DNA of 64,000 bases from Clostridia bacterium (GCA_017513525.1 JAFXFC010000010.1:18824-82823), one strand, 5' to 3'; shown: positions 36,209-49,212, numbered from the stretch's first letter. The notes: generated by a model not told the origin, from the letters alone. A program made the numbers and translations.

Positions 36209-36430
36209 TTATTCACACTCGGCGATTTTGCATTTATCATTATCATTTATGTCTTTATTCCATAATTTACAAAGAATTCTGTTCTTACACCCACCGCATG
36301 ATGAATTACATTCTGAAAGACTTGTACATATGACCTTTCTCTTACCGTTATGAAACACCGTTTCTTCCATAACAATATTTCTTTGCTTTACCCAACAAAA
36401 CTGTTCATAGGTCTTAGAATGACTATCCAT
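36209..36430 (-). CDS. Small cysteine-rich protein, unknown
   Basis: Protein of 73 aa with eight cysteines, five of them in the cluster CTSLSECNSSCGGC plus ILC, and two near the C-terminus (DKCKIAEC). The pattern suggests metal or iron-sulfur binding or a disulfide-rich knot. No signal peptide is seen, so a cytoplasmic metal site is more likely. AGAGGTG stands 7 nt before the ATG at 36430; an in-frame TTG six bases earlier is less likely. It has its own terminator. I do not recognise the family. Confidence 0.65.
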   Translation of the reverse strand: MDSHSKTYEQFCWVKQRNIVMEETVFHNGKRKVICTSLSECNSSCGGCKNRILCKLWNKDINDNDKCKIAECE

Positions 36431-36549
36431 TATCAATCACCTCTTTAATAAGTATAGTACACAAATGAAAAAAAAATAAACGAAATCCGTCACAGAAATA
36501 AATATTCATATTATTATTCTTTCTTTCATATATAATAACAGGTGAGAAA

Positions 36550-36801
36550 ATGGGACCTTTTACTATTATATTGTTAATTTCAGCATTAATAACAGGAGTT
36601 TTTATGATAAAAAGACTTCGTTTCGGACAGATAGTTCTTTGTATTCTGTCGGGAATTGCAGCACTTTTTGCCTGTGATCTCATGTTTTCGATTTATGGCA
36701 GCAATATGCCGCTTAACATATATACAGTTTGCATAAGTGCAATAGGCGGCATACCTGCCGTTATTCTATTGACACTGATTAAAACATTCCTGCTTTATTA
36801 A
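36550..36801 (+). CDS. bofA: BofA-family sigma-K processing regulator
   Basis: Membrane protein of 83 aa with two to three hydrophobic segments. The C-terminal stretch NIYTVCISAIGGIPAVILLTLIKTFLL matches the hallmark of BofA proteins (cited by the NxYTV and GxPxVILL landmarks). In Bacillus BofA holds SpoIVFB inactive in the forespore membrane until sigma-K is needed. AGGTGAG precedes the ATG. Its presence, with spoIIID, indicates a sporulation lineage. Confidence 0.85.
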   Translation: MGPFTIILLISALITGVFMIKRLRFGQIVLCILSGIAALFACDLMFSIYGSNMPLNIYTVCISAIGGIPAVILLTLIKTFLLY

Positions 36802-36815
36802 CAAATCGGGCATAA

Positions 36816-36848
36816 TACAAAAACAACCCCGTGATTTTCATCACGGGG
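36816..36848 (-). terminator. Terminator of the tuf/str operon
   Basis: Nine-bp stem CCCCGTGAT/ATCACGGGG with a tight loop, followed on the minus strand by TTGTTTTTGT, 25 bp after the tuf stop codon. Confidence 0.85.
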
Positions 36849-36872
36849 CTTAAACTATCTAAATAATATTAA

Positions 36873-38075
36873 TTATTCGTTGATAGCGATAACAACGCCT
36901 GAACCAACAGTACGGCCGCCTTCACGGATAGCGAAACGGAGACCTGTTTCGATAGCGATGGGAGTGATAAGTTCAACGTCCATATCAACGTTGTCACCAG
37001 GCATGCACATTTCTGTTCCTTCGGGAAGAGAGATAACGCCTGTAACGTCAGTTGTTCTGAAGTAGAACTGAGGACGGTAGTTGTTGAAGAAGGGAGTGTG
37101 TCTTCCGCCTTCATCCTTGTTAAGAACGTAAACCTGACCCTTGAACTTTGTGTGGGGCTGGATTGAACCGGGCTTAGCAAGAACCTGACCTCTTTCGATT
37201 TCTGTTCTCTGAACACCACGAAGAAGACAACCGATATTGTCGCCTGCCTCTGCATAGTCGAGGATCTTTCTGAACATTTCGATACCTGTGCAGACAACCT
37301 TTCTCTTTTCGTCAGTAAGACCAACGATTTCAACTTCTGCACCAGTGTTGAGCTGACCTCTTTCAACTCTACCTGTAGCAACAGTACCACGGCCTGTGAT
37401 TGTGAAAACGTCTTCAACAGGCATAAGGAATGCAAGGTCTGCAGTTCTTTCGGGAGTGGGAATGTAGCTGTCAACAGCTGCCATAAGTTCGTTGATGCAA
37501 GCAACTTCGGGAGCGCTCATATCAGTACCAGCATATTCAAGAGCCTTAAGAGCAGAACCCTTGATGATGGGTGTATCATCGCCGGGGAATTCATACTCAG
37601 AAAGAGTTTCTCTGATTTCCATTTCAACGAGTTCAAGAAGTTCTTCGTCGTCAACCTGGTCACACTTGTTCATGAAAACAACAATGTAGGGAACGCCAAC
37701 CTGACGAGCAAGAAGGAGATGTTCCTTTGTCTGAGCCATGGGGCCGTCAGTTGCAGCGATAACAAGGATAGCACCGTCCATCTGAGCAGCACCTGTGATC
37801 ATGTTCTTGATATAGTCAGCGTGGCCGGGGCAGTCAACGTGAGCATAGTGACGAGTTTCGGTCTCGTACTCAACGTGAGCTGTGTTGATCGTGATACCAC
37901 GAGCTCTCTCTTCGGGAGCCTTGTCGATGTTAGCGTAGTCCATGAATTCTGCGCCGCCCTTCATAGCGAGGGTCTTTGTGATAGCAGCGGTAAGAGTTGT
38001 CTTACCATGGTCAACGTGACCGATAGTACCAATGTTAACATGGGGCTTGGTTCTTTCAAATTTAGCTTTTGCCAT
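36873..38075 (-). CDS. tuf: Elongation factor Tu
   Basis: EF-Tu (400 aa), the GTPase that delivers aminoacyl-tRNA to the ribosome. The G motifs are [10 protein letters not shown] (19-28), [12 protein letters not shown] and GSALKAL, followed by beta-barrel domains 2 and 3 with the usual RGITI switch region. The start at 38075 is fixed by AGGAGG 9 nt upstream and by alignment to [14 protein letters not shown]; an upstream ATG would add 11 foreign residues. It is the last gene of the str operon and has its own promoter. Confidence 0.99.
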   Translation of the reverse strand: MAKAKFERTKPHVNIGTIGHVDHGKTTLTAAITKTLAMKGGAEFMDYANIDKAPEERARGITINTAHVEYETETRHYAHVDCPGHADYIKNMITGAAQMDGAILVIAATDGPMAQTKEHLLLARQVGVPYIVVFMNKCDQVDDEELLELVEMEIRETLSEYEFPGDDTPIIKGSALKALEYAGTDMSAPEVACINELMAAVDSYIPTPERTADLAFLMPVEDVFTITGRGTVATGRVERGQLNTGAEVEIVGLTDEKRKVVCTGIEMFRKILDYAEAGDNIGCLLRGVQRTEIERGQVLAKPGSIQPHTKFKGQVYVLNKDEGGRHTPFFNNYRPQFYFRTTDVTGVISLPEGTEMCMPGDNVDMDVELITPIAIETGLRFAIREGGRTVGSGVVIAINE

Positions 38076-38113
38076 GAGAATGTAACCTCCTGATTTTTTA
38101 ATAATCAAATGTT

Positions 38114-38142
38114 ATTGTAGCAAACATCTTCCAAAAATGCAA
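38114..38142 (-). promoter_or_regulatory. Internal promoter of tuf
   Basis: Minus-strand TTGCAT (38137-38142), 17-bp spacer, TACAAT (38114-38119) in the fusA-tuf gap. It would give tuf extra transcription. Confidence 0.65.
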
Positions 38143-38173
38143 GTGTTTGCAGAGATTTAGTTAAAATCTGTAA

Positions 38174-40237
38174 TTATTTTTTGCAGATACCTTCAGCAAT
38201 ATTCTTGGGAACCTGAGCATAGTGGCTGGGTTCCATTACATACTGACCTCTACCCTGTGTCTTGGAACGAAGGTCTGTAGCATAACCGAACATTGAGGAA
38301 AGGGGTACATCTGCATTAACCTGAGTTGCACCGTTACGGTTTTCCTGATCACGGATCATACCGCGGCGGGAGTTGATATCACCGATAACTGTTCCGAGAT
38401 AATCATCGGGAACTGTTACAGCGATCTTCATGATGGGTTCCATAAGAACGGGAGCTGCCTTATGCATAGCATCCTTGAAAGCCATTGAGCCTGCAAGCTT
38501 GAAAGCCATTTCAGAAGAGTCAACTTCGTGATAGGATCCATCGTAAAGAGTAACCTTAACATCAACAACTGCATAACCTGCGAGAACACCGTTTGAAAGT
38601 GCGCCCTTAACACCGGCTTCAACTGCGGGGATGTATTCCTTGGGAACAGCACCGCCGACAACTTCGTTAACGAATTCAAAGCCTTTTTCGGGGTTGGGTT
38701 CAATTCTGATCTTAACATGACCGTACTGACCGTGACCACCGGACTGACGGGCAAACTTTGTATCGGATTCAGCAGTCTTTGTAATTGTTTCTCTGTAAGC
38801 AACCTGAGGAGCACCGACATTAGCTTCAACTTTGAACTCACGGAGCATTCTGTCTACGATGATTTCAAGGTGAAGCTCGCCCATACCTGCAATAATGGTC
38901 TGGCCTGTTTCTTCATCGGTGTAGAATTTGAAGGTAGGATCTTCTTCAGCGAGCTTCATAAGAGCGATACCCATCTTTTCCTGACCTGCTTTGGTCTTGG
39001 GTTCAACGGCAACTCTGATAACGGGCTCGGGGAATTCCATCTGTTCAAGAATGATAGGATGCTTTTCATCACAAAGGGTGTCACCTGTAGTTGTATTCTT
39101 AACACCTACAACAGCGCAGATATCGCCGCAGTAGCACTGCTCAAGGTCTGCTCTGTGGTTAGCGTGCATCTGAAGAATACGACCAAGTCTTTCGTTCTTG
39201 CCCTTTGTTGAGTTGTATGCGGAAGTACCTGCAACTGCAATACCTGAGTAAACTCTTGTGAAGCAAAGCTTACCTACAAAGGGGTCAGTTGCGATCTTAA
39301 ATGCGAGTGCAGCCAAAGGTGCATCATCGGATACTTCACGAGTGATTTCATCACCTGTGTCGGGATCAATACCCTTTACGGCACCGACATCAAGGGGTGA
39401 AGGCATGTAATCTACAACTGCGTCAAGAAGCTTCTGAACACCACGGTTACGATAGGAAGTACCGCATACAACGGGAACCATTTCGTTAGCAAGTGTTGCT
39501 TTTCTGATAGCAGTCTTGATTTCCTGAATGTCGAGGTCACCTGTTTCGAAATACTTCTCCATAAGTGCTTCGTCCTGTTCAGCTACATGCTCAAGGAGCT
39601 CTAAACGATACTGTTCTGCAAGCTCCATCATATCTTCGGGAATGTCAACAACTTCAGTCTTAAGACCTTCTTTGTCGTCATACATGGTTGCATTCATTTC
39701 TACGAGGTCAATAATGCCCTTGAAATCAGCTTCAGCACCGATGGGCAGCTGAATCGGAACAGCATTACATTTAAGTCTGTCCTTCATCATTGCCACAACA
39801 TTGTAGAAGTTTGCACCCATAATGTCCATCTTGTTGACATATACCATTCTGGGAACACGGTATTTATCAGCCTGACGCCAAACTGTTTCAGACTGAGGCT
39901 CAACACCGCCCTTAGCGCAGAGAACTGTAACGGAACCGTCAAGAACTCTGAGTGAACGTTCAACTTCAACTGTGAAGTCAACGTGACCGGGAGTGTCAAT
40001 GATATTAACACGGTGACCCTTCCAGAAGCAAGTAGTTGCAGCAGAAGTAATTGTGATACCTCTTTCCTGCTCCTGTGCCATCCAGTCCATTGTTGCTGCA
40101 CCGTCATGTGTTTCACCAAGCTTGTGGTTAATACCGGTGTAGAAAAGGATTCTTTCTGTTGTAGTGGTCTTTCCGGCGTCAATATGAGCCATGATACCGA
40201 TATTTCTTGTTAAATCAAGTGATACCTGTCTAGGCAT
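38174..40237 (-). CDS. fusA: Elongation factor G
   Basis: EF-G (687 aa), the translocation GTPase. G1 [17 protein letters not shown] and NKMD are all present; domain IV loop ([10 protein letters not shown]) and the C-terminal domain V end with the usual [10 protein letters not shown]. The start was set at the ATG at 40237, which has GGAGG 5 nt upstream; the ATG 12 bases before overlaps that ribosome site. Classic residues look intact, with no frameshift. It lies between rpsG and tuf. Confidence 0.99.
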   Translation of the reverse strand: MPRQVSLDLTRNIGIMAHIDAGKTTTTERILFYTGINHKLGETHDGAATMDWMAQEQERGITITSAATTCFWKGHRVNIIDTPGHVDFTVEVERSLRVLDGSVTVLCAKGGVEPQSETVWRQADKYRVPRMVYVNKMDIMGANFYNVVAMMKDRLKCNAVPIQLPIGAEADFKGIIDLVEMNATMYDDKEGLKTEVVDIPEDMMELAEQYRLELLEHVAEQDEALMEKYFETGDLDIQEIKTAIRKATLANEMVPVVCGTSYRNRGVQKLLDAVVDYMPSPLDVGAVKGIDPDTGDEITREVSDDAPLAALAFKIATDPFVGKLCFTRVYSGIAVAGTSAYNSTKGKNERLGRILQMHANHRADLEQCYCGDICAVVGVKNTTTGDTLCDEKHPIILEQMEFPEPVIRVAVEPKTKAGQEKMGIALMKLAEEDPTFKFYTDEETGQTIIAGMGELHLEIIVDRMLREFKVEANVGAPQVAYRETITKTAESDTKFARQSGGHGQYGHVKIRIEPNPEKGFEFVNEVVGGAVPKEYIPAVEAGVKGALSNGVLAGYAVVDVKVTLYDGSYHEVDSSEMAFKLAGSMAFKDAMHKAAPVLMEPIMKIAVTVPDDYLGTVIGDINSRRGMIRDQENRNGATQVNADVPLSSMFGYATDLRSKTQGRGQYVMEPSHYAQVPKNIAEGICKK

Positions 40238-40285
40238 AATGTCCTCCATAAAAAATCTACAAGATTATAAATAATATTGGGTTTA

Positions 40286-40786
<501 letters not shown>

Positions 40787-40924
40787 TTAGGTACTCGAGT
40801 GACAAATCCCGTTGCGCCAATGAAAGGTTTTAATCACAGCTTTACGCTATATATAAAACTTACATTGGTGAATTAATTTCTACCTGCAAGAAGATTTTGT
40901 CCTGACGATTTGAAAGCGGCTTAA

Positions 40925-41344
40925 TTATTTCTTAGCCTTTGCTTTCTTTGTGCCGTACTTGGAACGGCTCTGCATTCTACCATTAACGCCCTGAGCATCA
41001 AGTGTTCCGCGGACAATGTGGTAACGCACACCGGGAAGGTCTTTAACTCTTCCGCCTCTTATAAGAACAACTGAGTGTTCCTGAAGATTGTGGCCTACAC
41101 CGGGGATGTAAGCGGATACCTCAATACCGTTTGTAAGACGAACTCTGGCAAGTTTTCTGAGAGCGGAGTTAGGCTTCTTAGGTGTATCAGTCTTAACAAC
41201 TGTACAAACGCCTCTCTTCTGGGGAGAATTGTGATCAGTCATAACATTCTTGTGTGAGTTAAGACCTTTTCCGAGAGCGGGAGCCTTTGACTTCTTCTCA
41301 AGAGACTTTCTGCTGTTTCTAACAAGCTGGTTAAAGGTTGGCAA
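40925..41344 (-). CDS. rpsL: 30S ribosomal protein S12
   Basis: S12 of 139 aa, started at TTG 41344 ([11 protein letters not shown]), with AAGGAGG 9 nt upstream; the upstream ATG would add 12 residues that do not belong to the family. The streptomycin-relevant regions [11 protein letters not shown] and [12 protein letters not shown] have the wild-type lysines. Its leader carries a possible attenuator. Confidence 0.98.
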   Translation of the reverse strand: MPTFNQLVRNSRKSLEKKSKAPALGKGLNSHKNVMTDHNSPQKRGVCTVVKTDTPKKPNSALRKLARVRLTNGIEVSAYIPGVGHNLQEHSVVLIRGGRVKDLPGVRYHIVRGTLDAQGVNGRMQSRSKYGTKKAKAKK

Positions 41345-41378
41345 GCTTTTGCACCTCCTTATGAGATTATTATATATC

Positions 41379-41432
41379 AAAAAAGGGAAATATCATGCGA
41401 TATTTCCCTAATTGATTCAAAATAACATCGCA
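41379..41432 (-). promoter_or_regulatory. Candidate attenuator in the rpsL (str operon) leader
   Basis: On the minus strand a perfect 10-bp stem GGGAAATATC/GATATTTCCC (41385-41408) with loop GCAT is followed by TTTTTT (41379-41384), ending about 35 nt before the rpsL start. Upstream, TGCGA (41428-41432) and TATTT (41420-41424) are complementary to TCGCA and AAATA of the terminator's 5' arm and loop, giving a competing helix with a 3-nt bulge. The hairpin can also act as the rpoC terminator. Confidence 0.6.
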
Positions 41433-41441
41433 CAGTTGTCA

Positions 41442-41471
41442 ATTTTAACACTAAATGTATCTGTTTGTCAA
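41442..41471 (-). promoter_or_regulatory. Promoter of the str operon
   Basis: Minus-strand TTGACA (41466-41471), 18-bp spacer, TAAAAT (41442-41447), between rpoC and rpsL. Transcripts from it would pass through the candidate attenuator. Confidence 0.65.
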
Positions 41472-41519
41472 CACCTTTTACAAGAAAAATACATCATTTT
41501 CGTTAAAATTATCCAAACT

Positions 41520-44500
41520 TTACTCTGTCTCTATTGTTTCGTCTGAATTTTTAGTAATTCCGACATTTGAATAGCATCTCATACCTGTTCCCGAAGGAAG
41601 AAGTTTACCGATGATAACATTTTCTTTAAGACCCATAAGAGGATCGACCTTGCCCTTGATAGCTGCATCTGTAAGGACTCTTGTTGTTTCCTGGAAGGAA
41701 GCAGCGGAAAGGAATGAATCTGTTGCAAGAGATGCCTTTGTAATACCGAGAAGAACGGGCTCATATGTTGCTTCCATAGCAACTGTGCCTTCAGCTGCAG
41801 CTTTTTCTCTTACAGCCGCATTTGCCTTCTTGAAGTCTGTCTTTTCGATAACAGCACCGGGAAGAAGGTCTGTCATACCTGACTCAGCAACCTTTACCTT
41901 ACGCATCATCTGACGAACGATAACTTCAATATGCTTATCGTTAACATCAACACCCTGTGTACGGTATGTTCTCTGAACTTCACGGATAAGATAATTATGA
42001 ACAGCTTCTACGCCGAGTATTTCAAGTACATCGTGGGGATTTATTGAACCTTCGGTAAGCTCACGGCCTTTTTCTACTACATCGCCTTCCTGTACGGTTC
42101 TTCTGTAGCCGTAAGGAATGGTGTATTCATCTCTGCCGTCTTCACCTGTGATAACGATATTCTGAGCACCCTTCTTGCCTTCTGCATAAGAAACGGTACC
42201 GCCGATTCTTGCAAGGATAGCAAGTGTCTTGGGCTTTCTTGCTTCAAAGAGTTCTTCAACTCTGGGAAGACCCTGTGTAATATCAGCTGTGGTAGTAACA
42301 CCACCGGTGTGGAAGGTTCTCATGGTAAGCTGTGTACCGGGTTCACCGATGGACTGTGCGGCAATGATACCGACAGCTTCACCGATAGATACTGAACGAC
42401 CTGTTGCAAGGTTTCTGCCGTAGCATCTTCTGCAAACACCCTGAGAAGCATCACAAGTAAGAAGAGAACGGATTGTAACCTTTTTGAAGCCTGCATTAAC
42501 GATCTTCTTGGCATCAGCTTCTGTGAGCATATGGTCTTTATCCATAACGAGCTCGCCGTTGTCATCCTTAAGATCATCAAGAAGATATCTGCCGGTAAGT
42601 CTTTCAACAAGACCTTCGATTACATTATCCTCATCACCGTAAATATCGGACACTTCAAGTCCCTCTGTGCAGCCGCAGTCATCTTCACGGATAATAACTT
42701 CCTGAGAAACGTCAACAAGACGACGGGTAAGGTAACCTGAGTCAGCAGTACGAAGAGCTGTATCTGCAAGACCTTTACGGGCACCACGGGATGAAATAAA
42801 GTATTCAATAATATTAAGACCTTCTCTGTAGTTAGCCTTAATGGGAATTTCAATCGTCTGACCTGAGGTGTTAGCAATAAGTCCACGCATACCTGCAAGC
42901 TGGTTAAGCTGTGAAGCACTACCACGGGCACCTGAGTGAATCATCATATGAATGGGGTTTGTTGCTGTGTCAAGATTATTCTTAAGTTCAGCAGAAACCT
43001 TATTTGTGCATTCTGTCCAGACCTTGATAACTGCACTTGAACGGTCTGTGTCACTGTAAAGACCGCGGCGGTAATACTTCATGATCTCATCGATCTTAGC
43101 CTGAGCTTCTGCAAGGAATTCCTTTTTCTTTTCGGGAATGATTGCATCGAAAACGGAAACAGTAATACCGCTTCGTGTTGAATATCTGTATCCCTGGTTT
43201 TTAATTTTATCAAGAACATCTGCTGCAAGATTGGTGCCGTGAACAGCAATACATCTTTCGATTATCTTGCCGAGGCTCTTCTTTTCAACAAGGAAGTCTA
43301 CTTCCATAGCAACCATACTTGCGGGGTCAGAAGGATCTCTTGTAACAAATCCGAGGTCCTGAGGAACGGGTCTGTTAAAGATGACCTTACCGAGGGTAGT
43401 AGGAATAATAGCAGTGTATTCTTTTCCGTCAACTACCTTTGTAAAGCGGATCTTAATGGGAGCGTGAAGTCCGAGATCGCCTTCTTCATAAGCCATAACA
43501 GCTTCGTTTTCATCTTTATATACATGACCTGAACCGGGTTCTGTATCTCTTACGGTTGTAAGATAGTAGGAACCGAGAACCATGTCCTGTGTAGGAACAG
43601 TAACGGGCTTTCCGTCTGAGGGCTTAAGAAGGTTATTTGCAGCAAGCATCAAAAATCTTGCTTCAGCCTGTGCTTCAGCGGAAAGAGGTACATGAACAGC
43701 CATCTGGTCGCCGTCAAAGTCAGCATTGAAAGCTGTACATACAAGGGGATGAAGCTTGATAGCTCTGCCTTCAACAAGAATGGGCTCGAATGCCTGAATA
43801 CCGAGTCTGTGAAGAGTAGGAGCACGGTTAAGCATAACGGGGTGATCCTTGATAACGGTTTCAAGAGCATCCCATACTTCGGGACCTGCCTTGTCAACCA
43901 TCTTTCTTGCATTCTTGATATTCTTGGAAACATCAATTTCAACAAGACGCTTCATAACGAAGGGCTTAAAGAGTTCAAGAGCCATTTCCTTGGGAAGACC
44001 GCACTGATATATTTTAAGTTCGGGACCGACAACGATAACGGAACGGCCTGAATAGTCAACACGCTTACCGAGAAGGTTCTGACGGAAACGTCCCTGCTTA
44101 CCTTTAAGCATATCGGAAAGTGACTTAAGAGGTCTGTTGTTAGGACCTGTAACAGGTCTGCCTCTTCTGCCGTTGTCTATAAGTGCATCAACAGCTTCCT
44201 GAAGCATTCTCTTCTCGTTTCTTACGATAATTTCGGGAGAACCGAGTTCGATAAGCTTCTTAAGTCTGTTATTTCTGTTGATAACTCTTCTGTAAAGATC
44301 ATTAAGGTCACTTGTTGCGAATCTGCCGCCGTCAAGCTGAACCATAGGACGGATATCCGGAGGAATTACGGGAACTACATCAAGGATCATCCATTCGGGA
44401 CGGTTACCTGAAGCACGGAATGCCTCAACGACCTCAAGACGCTTGAGAAGACGGGTCTTTTTCTGACCTACAGCTGTTTCAAGCTCTGTACGAAGATCTG

Positions 44501-45110
44501 TTGCCAGAACTTCAACATCAATTTCAGCGAGAAGCTCTTTGATTGCTTCTGCACCCATTTTAGCAACGAATGCATCTGCATCATACTTCTCTACCATATC
44601 ATCATATTCCTTATCGGAAATGATCTGGTATTTATCGAGGGGGGTATCTCCGCCGTCGATAACAATATACTTTGCATAATAGAGAACCTTATCAAGATCA
44701 CGGGGAGAAATATCAAGCATAAGACCGATTCTTGAAGGAATTCCCTTGAAGTACCAGATGTGAGATACGGGACAAGCAAGCTCAATATGTCCCATTCTCT
44801 CACGGCGTACCTTTGCTTTTGTTACCTTAACGCCGCAGCGTTCACAGGTCTTTCCCTTGAAACGGATTCTCTTATATTTACCGCAGTGACACTCCCAGTC
44901 CTTTGTAGGTCCGAATATCTTTTCGCAGAAAAGACCGTCCTTTTCGGGCTTGAGTGTTCTGTAGTTTATGGTTTCAGGCTTTTTTACCTCACCGTAAGAC
45001 CACTCTCTGATCTTATCGGGAGAAGCAAGGCCTACTTTAATGGACTCAAAGTTGAGTTCATTATAGTTTTCTTCTGTATATCTTTTAACAGTTACTGCAC
45101 CTTCACTCAT
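41520..45110 (-). CDS. rpoC: RNA polymerase beta-prime subunit
   Basis: RpoC of 1196 aa. The N-terminal zinc site [20 protein letters not shown] is bounded by four cysteines, the catalytic NADFDGDQ is intact, the second zinc site uses CGCTEG and CRRCYG, and the trigger-loop region [19 protein letters not shown] is present. ATG at 45110 follows AGGAG. It starts 28 bp after rpoB. Size is typical of Clostridia. Confidence 0.99.
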   Translation of the reverse strand: MSEGAVTVKRYTEENYNELNFESIKVGLASPDKIREWSYGEVKKPETINYRTLKPEKDGLFCEKIFGPTKDWECHCGKYKRIRFKGKTCERCGVKVTKAKVRRERMGHIELACPVSHIWYFKGIPSRIGLMLDISPRDLDKVLYYAKYIVIDGGDTPLDKYQIISDKEYDDMVEKYDADAFVAKMGAEAIKELLAEIDVEVLATDLRTELETAVGQKKTRLLKRLEVVEAFRASGNRPEWMILDVVPVIPPDIRPMVQLDGGRFATSDLNDLYRRVINRNNRLKKLIELGSPEIIVRNEKRMLQEAVDALIDNGRRGRPVTGPNNRPLKSLSDMLKGKQGRFRQNLLGKRVDYSGRSVIVVGPELKIYQCGLPKEMALELFKPFVMKRLVEIDVSKNIKNARKMVDKAGPEVWDALETVIKDHPVMLNRAPTLHRLGIQAFEPILVEGRAIKLHPLVCTAFNADFDGDQMAVHVPLSAEAQAEARFLMLAANNLLKPSDGKPVTVPTQDMVLGSYYLTTVRDTEPGSGHVYKDENEAVMAYEEGDLGLHAPIKIRFTKVVDGKEYTAIIPTTLGKVIFNRPVPQDLGFVTRDPSDPASMVAMEVDFLVEKKSLGKIIERCIAVHGTNLAADVLDKIKNQGYRYSTRSGITVSVFDAIIPEKKKEFLAEAQAKIDEIMKYYRRGLYSDTDRSSAVIKVWTECTNKVSAELKNNLDTATNPIHMMIHSGARGSASQLNQLAGMRGLIANTSGQTIEIPIKANYREGLNIIEYFISSRGARKGLADTALRTADSGYLTRRLVDVSQEVIIREDDCGCTEGLEVSDIYGDEDNVIEGLVERLTGRYLLDDLKDDNGELVMDKDHMLTEADAKKIVNAGFKKVTIRSLLTCDASQGVCRRCYGRNLATGRSVSIGEAVGIIAAQSIGEPGTQLTMRTFHTGGVTTTADITQGLPRVEELFEARKPKTLAILARIGGTVSYAEGKKGAQNIVITGEDGRDEYTIPYGYRRTVQEGDVVEKGRELTEGSINPHDVLEILGVEAVHNYLIREVQRTYRTQGVDVNDKHIEVIVRQMMRKVKVAESGMTDLLPGAVIEKTDFKKANAAVREKAAAEGTVAMEATYEPVLLGITKASLATDSFLSAASFQETTRVLTDAAIKGKVDPLMGLKENVIIGKLLPSGTGMRCYSNVGITKNSDETIETE

Positions 45111-45138
45111 TTATCAGCAGCTCCTTCATATAGTTTTA

Positions 45139-48100
45139 TCAGAAATCTTCGCTATCCTCATAACCATCGGGCATAAATGAACTGTCATCATCAAAGCCAA
45201 AAGGATCGTCATCTTCAAAAGCGGATTCAAATGCACCTGCAGCTGCATATGCTTCATCAAAATCCTCTTCTGCATTTTCGATTCCGTATCCGCTTGCATT
45301 TTCAACATCGTTGACGGTTTCAAATTCTTCGCCCTCTGTGAAGGGAACATCTTCAGTATCATCAAAATCCTGTTTAAGATCAATTTCAATTCCTTCGTCA
45401 TCAAAAACAGAAACATCAAGAGCAAGGGACTGAAGCTCTTTTACGAGAACCTTAAAGCTTTCGGGAATACCGGGCTTGGGAACATTAAGTCCCTTGACAA
45501 TAGCTTCATATGTCTTAACACGGCCTACGATATCGTCAGATTTAACGGTAAGAATCTCCTGAAGAGTATATGCCGCACCGTATGCTTCAAGTGCCCAAAC
45601 TTCCATTTCACCGAAACGCTGTCCGCCGAACTGAGCTTTACCGCCCAGAGGCTGCTGAGTAACCAGTGAATAAGGACCTGTGGAACGGGCATGTATCTTA
45701 TCATCAACAAGGTGATGGAGCTTAAGGAAGTACATAACACCTACTGTTACGGGATTATCAAACTTCTGACCGGTTCTGCCGTCATAAAGATCGACCTTAC
45801 CGTCCTCACGAAGACCTGCTTCTTTTAAGCATTCAACGATATCCTTTTCATGTGCACCGTCAAATACGGGAGTCATAATCTTCCAACCGAGCTCTCTGCA
45901 TGCTCGTCCGAGATGAACCTCAAGCACCTGTCCGATATTCATTCGGGAAGGAACACCGAGGGGGTTAAGCACGATATCAAGAGGTGTACCGTCTGCAAGG
46001 AAGGGCATATCCTCCTGAGGAAGAATTCTGGAAACAACACCCTTGTTACCGTGACGGCCTGCCATCTTATCGCCGACAGATATCTTTCTCTTCTGTGCGA
46101 TATAGCAGCGTACAACTTTATTTACACCGGGGCTTAATTCATCGCTGTTTGCTCTTGTATAAACCTCAACATCAACAACGATACCGTAAGCACCGTGAGG
46201 TACTTTAAGTGATGTATCTCTTACTTCTCTTGCCTTTTCACCGAAAATAGCACGGAGAAGTCTTTCTTCTGCAGTAAGCTCTGTTTCACCCTTGGGTGTT
46301 ACTTTACCTACAAGGATATCACCGGAGCGAACTTCTGCACCGACACGGATAATACCTTCTTCATCAAGGTCTTTAAGAGCATCATCGCCGACATTGGGAA
46401 TATCTCTTGTGATTTCTTCCGGCCCGAGCTTTGTTTCTCTTGCTTCTATTTCATACTTTTCAATATGAATAGATGTGTAAACATCGTCACGAACGATCTT
46501 TTCATTTACGAGAACAGCGTCTTCGTAGTTATAGCCTTCCCAGGTCATAAAGCCGATAAGGGCATTTTTACCAAGGGAGATTTCACCGCCGCTTGTTGCG
46601 GGACCGTCAGCAATAACATCGCCCTTGACGAGCTTGTCGCCGACATTTACTATGGGACGCTGATTTATGCAGGTTCCCTGGTTGGAACGCATAAACTTAA
46701 GAAGTGAATAGGTATCAATAGAACCGTCTTCTGCTGTTACTTCTACAGAATCGGCTGATACTTTTGTAACAGTACCGTTTCTGTTGCAAAGAACACAGAC
46801 ACCTGAGTCACAGGCTGATTTATATTCCATACCTGTACCGACAATGGGAGATTCGGTTCTGAGAAGCGGAACAGCCTGACGCTGCATGTTTGCACCCATA
46901 AGAGCTCGGTTTGCGTCGTCGTTTTCAAGGAAGGGGATCATTGCAGTAGCAACGGAAACGACCATTCTGGGTGAAACGTCCATGTAATCTGCATATGAAT
47001 TATCGATTTCAACGAAATCTTCTCTGTAACGGACGATAACTCTTTCGTTTGCAAAGTGTCCGTCTTCGGTAAGAGGCTCGTTTGCCTGAGCAACTCTGTA
47101 TTCGTCCTCTGTATCTGCTGTCATATATTCAACTTCATCAAGGACTCTGCCGGTTGCCTTATCGACCTTGCGGAAAGGTGCTTCAATGAAACCGTATTTA
47201 TTGATTCTTGCAAATGTTGCAAGAGATGAAATAAGTCCGATATTGGGACCTTCGGGAGATTCAATGGGACACATACGTCCGTAGTGGCTGTAGTGAACGT
47301 CTCGAACCTCGAAACCTGCACGGTCTCTTGAAAGACCGCCGGGACCGAGAGCTGAAAGACGACGCTTATGAGTAAGCTCTGCAAGAGGGTTGGACTGGTC
47401 CATGAACTGTGAAAGAGGAGATGATCCGAAGAATTCCTTCACAACAGCAAGAACAGGTCTGATATTTATAAGTGACTGAGGAGTGATCTTGTCTAATTCC
47501 TGAGTATGGATAGACATTCTTTCACGGACTACTCTTTCAAGTCTTGTAAAGCCTATACGGAACTGATTCTGAAGAAGCTCACCTACGGAACGGATACGAC
47601 GGTTGCCGAGATGGTCGATATCGTCGAGAGAACCGATATTATGAGCTGCACAGTTGAGATAGTTAATAGATGCAAAAATATCATCTATAGTAATATGCTT
47701 GGGAATAAGAGCATCACACTTTTCGGTAAGAAGCTCGGAAAGTGTTTCCTTATCGCCTGCTGCTTCATCAAGGACATCCATGAGAACCTTGAAGTTGACT
47801 TTTTCGTTAATGCCAAGTTCTTCGAGCTCATCAACGGTGAATTCGGGAAGGAATTCATAGGGCTCTACCATACCGTTAGAGATAATCTTTACCTCTACGC
47901 CTTCCATATCAACATAAGCAACGCTTACGCCTGCCTGCTCAATCTGCATTGCAAGCTCCTTGGTTACTTTTGTTCCTGCTTCTGCAATAATTTCACCTGT
48001 AACAAGTGAAACTACAGGCTGAGAAAGAACCTGATAACGAAGTCTGTCTGAAATAGCAAGCTTTTTATTATACTTATATCTGCCTACTCTTGAAAGGTCA

Positions 48101-48897
48101 TAACGGTGTTCATCAAAGAACAGACCGTTAAGATGTGACTGAGCAGTTTCAATTGCGGGAGGCTCACCGGGACGAAGCTTTTTATAAACTTCAATGAGAG
48201 CTTCTGCTGTATTCTGAGTTGTATCCTTTTCAAGAGTTGCAAGAATTCTGTCGTCATTGCCGAAGAAATCTGTAATCTCTGTGTTAGAGCCTAAGCCCAG
48301 AGCTCTTATAAAGGTAGTTATGGGGAGCTTTCTGTTCTTGTCGATTCTTACACTGAATACATTATTCTGATCTGTTTCATATTCAAGCCATGCACCGCGG
48401 TTGGGAATGATAGTTGAGGTAAAAAGCTTCTTACCTGTCTTATCACGGCTCATATCAAAATAAACACCGGGAGAACGAACAAGCTGAGAAATGATAACAC
48501 GCTCGGCACCGTTGATGACAAATGTGCCGCTGTCAGTCATTTTCGGGAAGTCACCCATATAAATTTCATTGATTTTTATTTCGCCCGTTTCCTTATTGAG
48601 AAGACGTGCTGTTACTATAAGACGAACTGCGTATGTTGCATCGCGCTCTTTACATTCTTTAACAGAATATTTAGGAACATCTTCCATATGATAGTCAATG
48701 AAATCAAGAACCAGATTACCTGTATAATCTGTTATTTCATCAATATCTCTGAACACCTCTCTGAGTCCTACATCGAGAAACCATTTATATGAGTTTTTCT
48801 GAACCTCAATAAGATTAGGCATCTCCATTACCTCATTGATCTTAGCAAAACTCATACGGGTATTTCTACCCAGCTTTACGGGTTTCACATTCACCAT
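45139..48897 (-). CDS. rpoB: RNA polymerase beta subunit with long acidic C-terminal tail
   Basis: RpoB of 1252 aa from ATG 48897 ([16 protein letters not shown]), with CGGAG upstream; a further upstream in-frame start would add 40 non-homologous residues. The rifampicin-binding cluster [14 protein letters not shown] and [13 protein letters not shown] has the usual susceptible-type D, H, R and S residues. After the normal end (EIDLKQDF) there is an unusually long Asp/Glu-rich tail of about 75 residues, ending in YEDSEDF. Catalysis is shared with RpoC. Confidence 0.98.
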   Translation of the reverse strand: MVNVKPVKLGRNTRMSFAKINEVMEMPNLIEVQKNSYKWFLDVGLREVFRDIDEITDYTGNLVLDFIDYHMEDVPKYSVKECKERDATYAVRLIVTARLLNKETGEIKINEIYMGDFPKMTDSGTFVINGAERVIISQLVRSPGVYFDMSRDKTGKKLFTSTIIPNRGAWLEYETDQNNVFSVRIDKNRKLPITTFIRALGLGSNTEITDFFGNDDRILATLEKDTTQNTAEALIEVYKKLRPGEPPAIETAQSHLNGLFFDEHRYDLSRVGRYKYNKKLAISDRLRYQVLSQPVVSLVTGEIIAEAGTKVTKELAMQIEQAGVSVAYVDMEGVEVKIISNGMVEPYEFLPEFTVDELEELGINEKVNFKVLMDVLDEAAGDKETLSELLTEKCDALIPKHITIDDIFASINYLNCAAHNIGSLDDIDHLGNRRIRSVGELLQNQFRIGFTRLERVVRERMSIHTQELDKITPQSLINIRPVLAVVKEFFGSSPLSQFMDQSNPLAELTHKRRLSALGPGGLSRDRAGFEVRDVHYSHYGRMCPIESPEGPNIGLISSLATFARINKYGFIEAPFRKVDKATGRVLDEVEYMTADTEDEYRVAQANEPLTEDGHFANERVIVRYREDFVEIDNSYADYMDVSPRMVVSVATAMIPFLENDDANRALMGANMQRQAVPLLRTESPIVGTGMEYKSACDSGVCVLCNRNGTVTKVSADSVEVTAEDGSIDTYSLLKFMRSNQGTCINQRPIVNVGDKLVKGDVIADGPATSGGEISLGKNALIGFMTWEGYNYEDAVLVNEKIVRDDVYTSIHIEKYEIEARETKLGPEEITRDIPNVGDDALKDLDEEGIIRVGAEVRSGDILVGKVTPKGETELTAEERLLRAIFGEKAREVRDTSLKVPHGAYGIVVDVEVYTRANSDELSPGVNKVVRCYIAQKRKISVGDKMAGRHGNKGVVSRILPQEDMPFLADGTPLDIVLNPLGVPSRMNIGQVLEVHLGRACRELGWKIMTPVFDGAHEKDIVECLKEAGLREDGKVDLYDGRTGQKFDNPVTVGVMYFLKLHHLVDDKIHARSTGPYSLVTQQPLGGKAQFGGQRFGEMEVWALEAYGAAYTLQEILTVKSDDIVGRVKTYEAIVKGLNVPKPGIPESFKVLVKELQSLALDVSVFDDEGIEIDLKQDFDDTEDVPFTEGEEFETVNDVENASGYGIENAEEDFDEAYAAAGAFESAFEDDDPFGFDDDSSFMPDGYEDSEDF

Positions 48898-49049
48898 GCG
48901 CTCATCACTCCGTTCTTTTAATATACGAAATTGCAAAAACAAACTGCGGAATACACAAAAAACTGCCCTATTTTCACAACCTTTTTGACTTAATTTCCTA
49001 TTGAAAAAATTGGACAAGGATATGTGTATCCATTATAATGCAGTTTAAT

Positions 49050-49078
49050 ATATTACATCAAATATTTCCTGTTGTCAA
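49050..49078 (-). promoter_or_regulatory. Promoter of rpoBC
   Basis: Minus-strand TTGACA (49073-49078), 17-bp spacer, TAATAT (49050-49055), giving a leader of about 145 nt before rpoB. The 314-bp divergent region 48898-49212 otherwise shows only AT-rich sequence and the spoIIID ribosome site. Confidence 0.75.
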
Positions 49079-49212
49079 TACTATTTTCTTGCTATTTTTC
49101 AAGTTTTTTTGTTTTTAGCACATAAAAACGAAAAAATAATTTGCACTGTCAAGAATTTTACCTGTTTTCGTCTCATAAACTATATTGATATATCTGACGG
49201 GAGGAATTTTTC

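Noticed and set aside
36506..36534. Sigma-E-like promoter before bofA (TCATATT, 14 bp, CATATATA)
   Set aside because: The -10 match is only moderate and the implied start would fall at the ribosome binding site, leaving almost no leader.
36869..37504. Long second minus-strand frame inside tuf
   Set aside because: Ser/Leu-rich shadow translation of EF-Tu in another frame.
38717..39211. Plus-strand frame inside fusA
   Set aside because: Antisense to EF-G with no start signals; low-complexity composition typical of a shadow.
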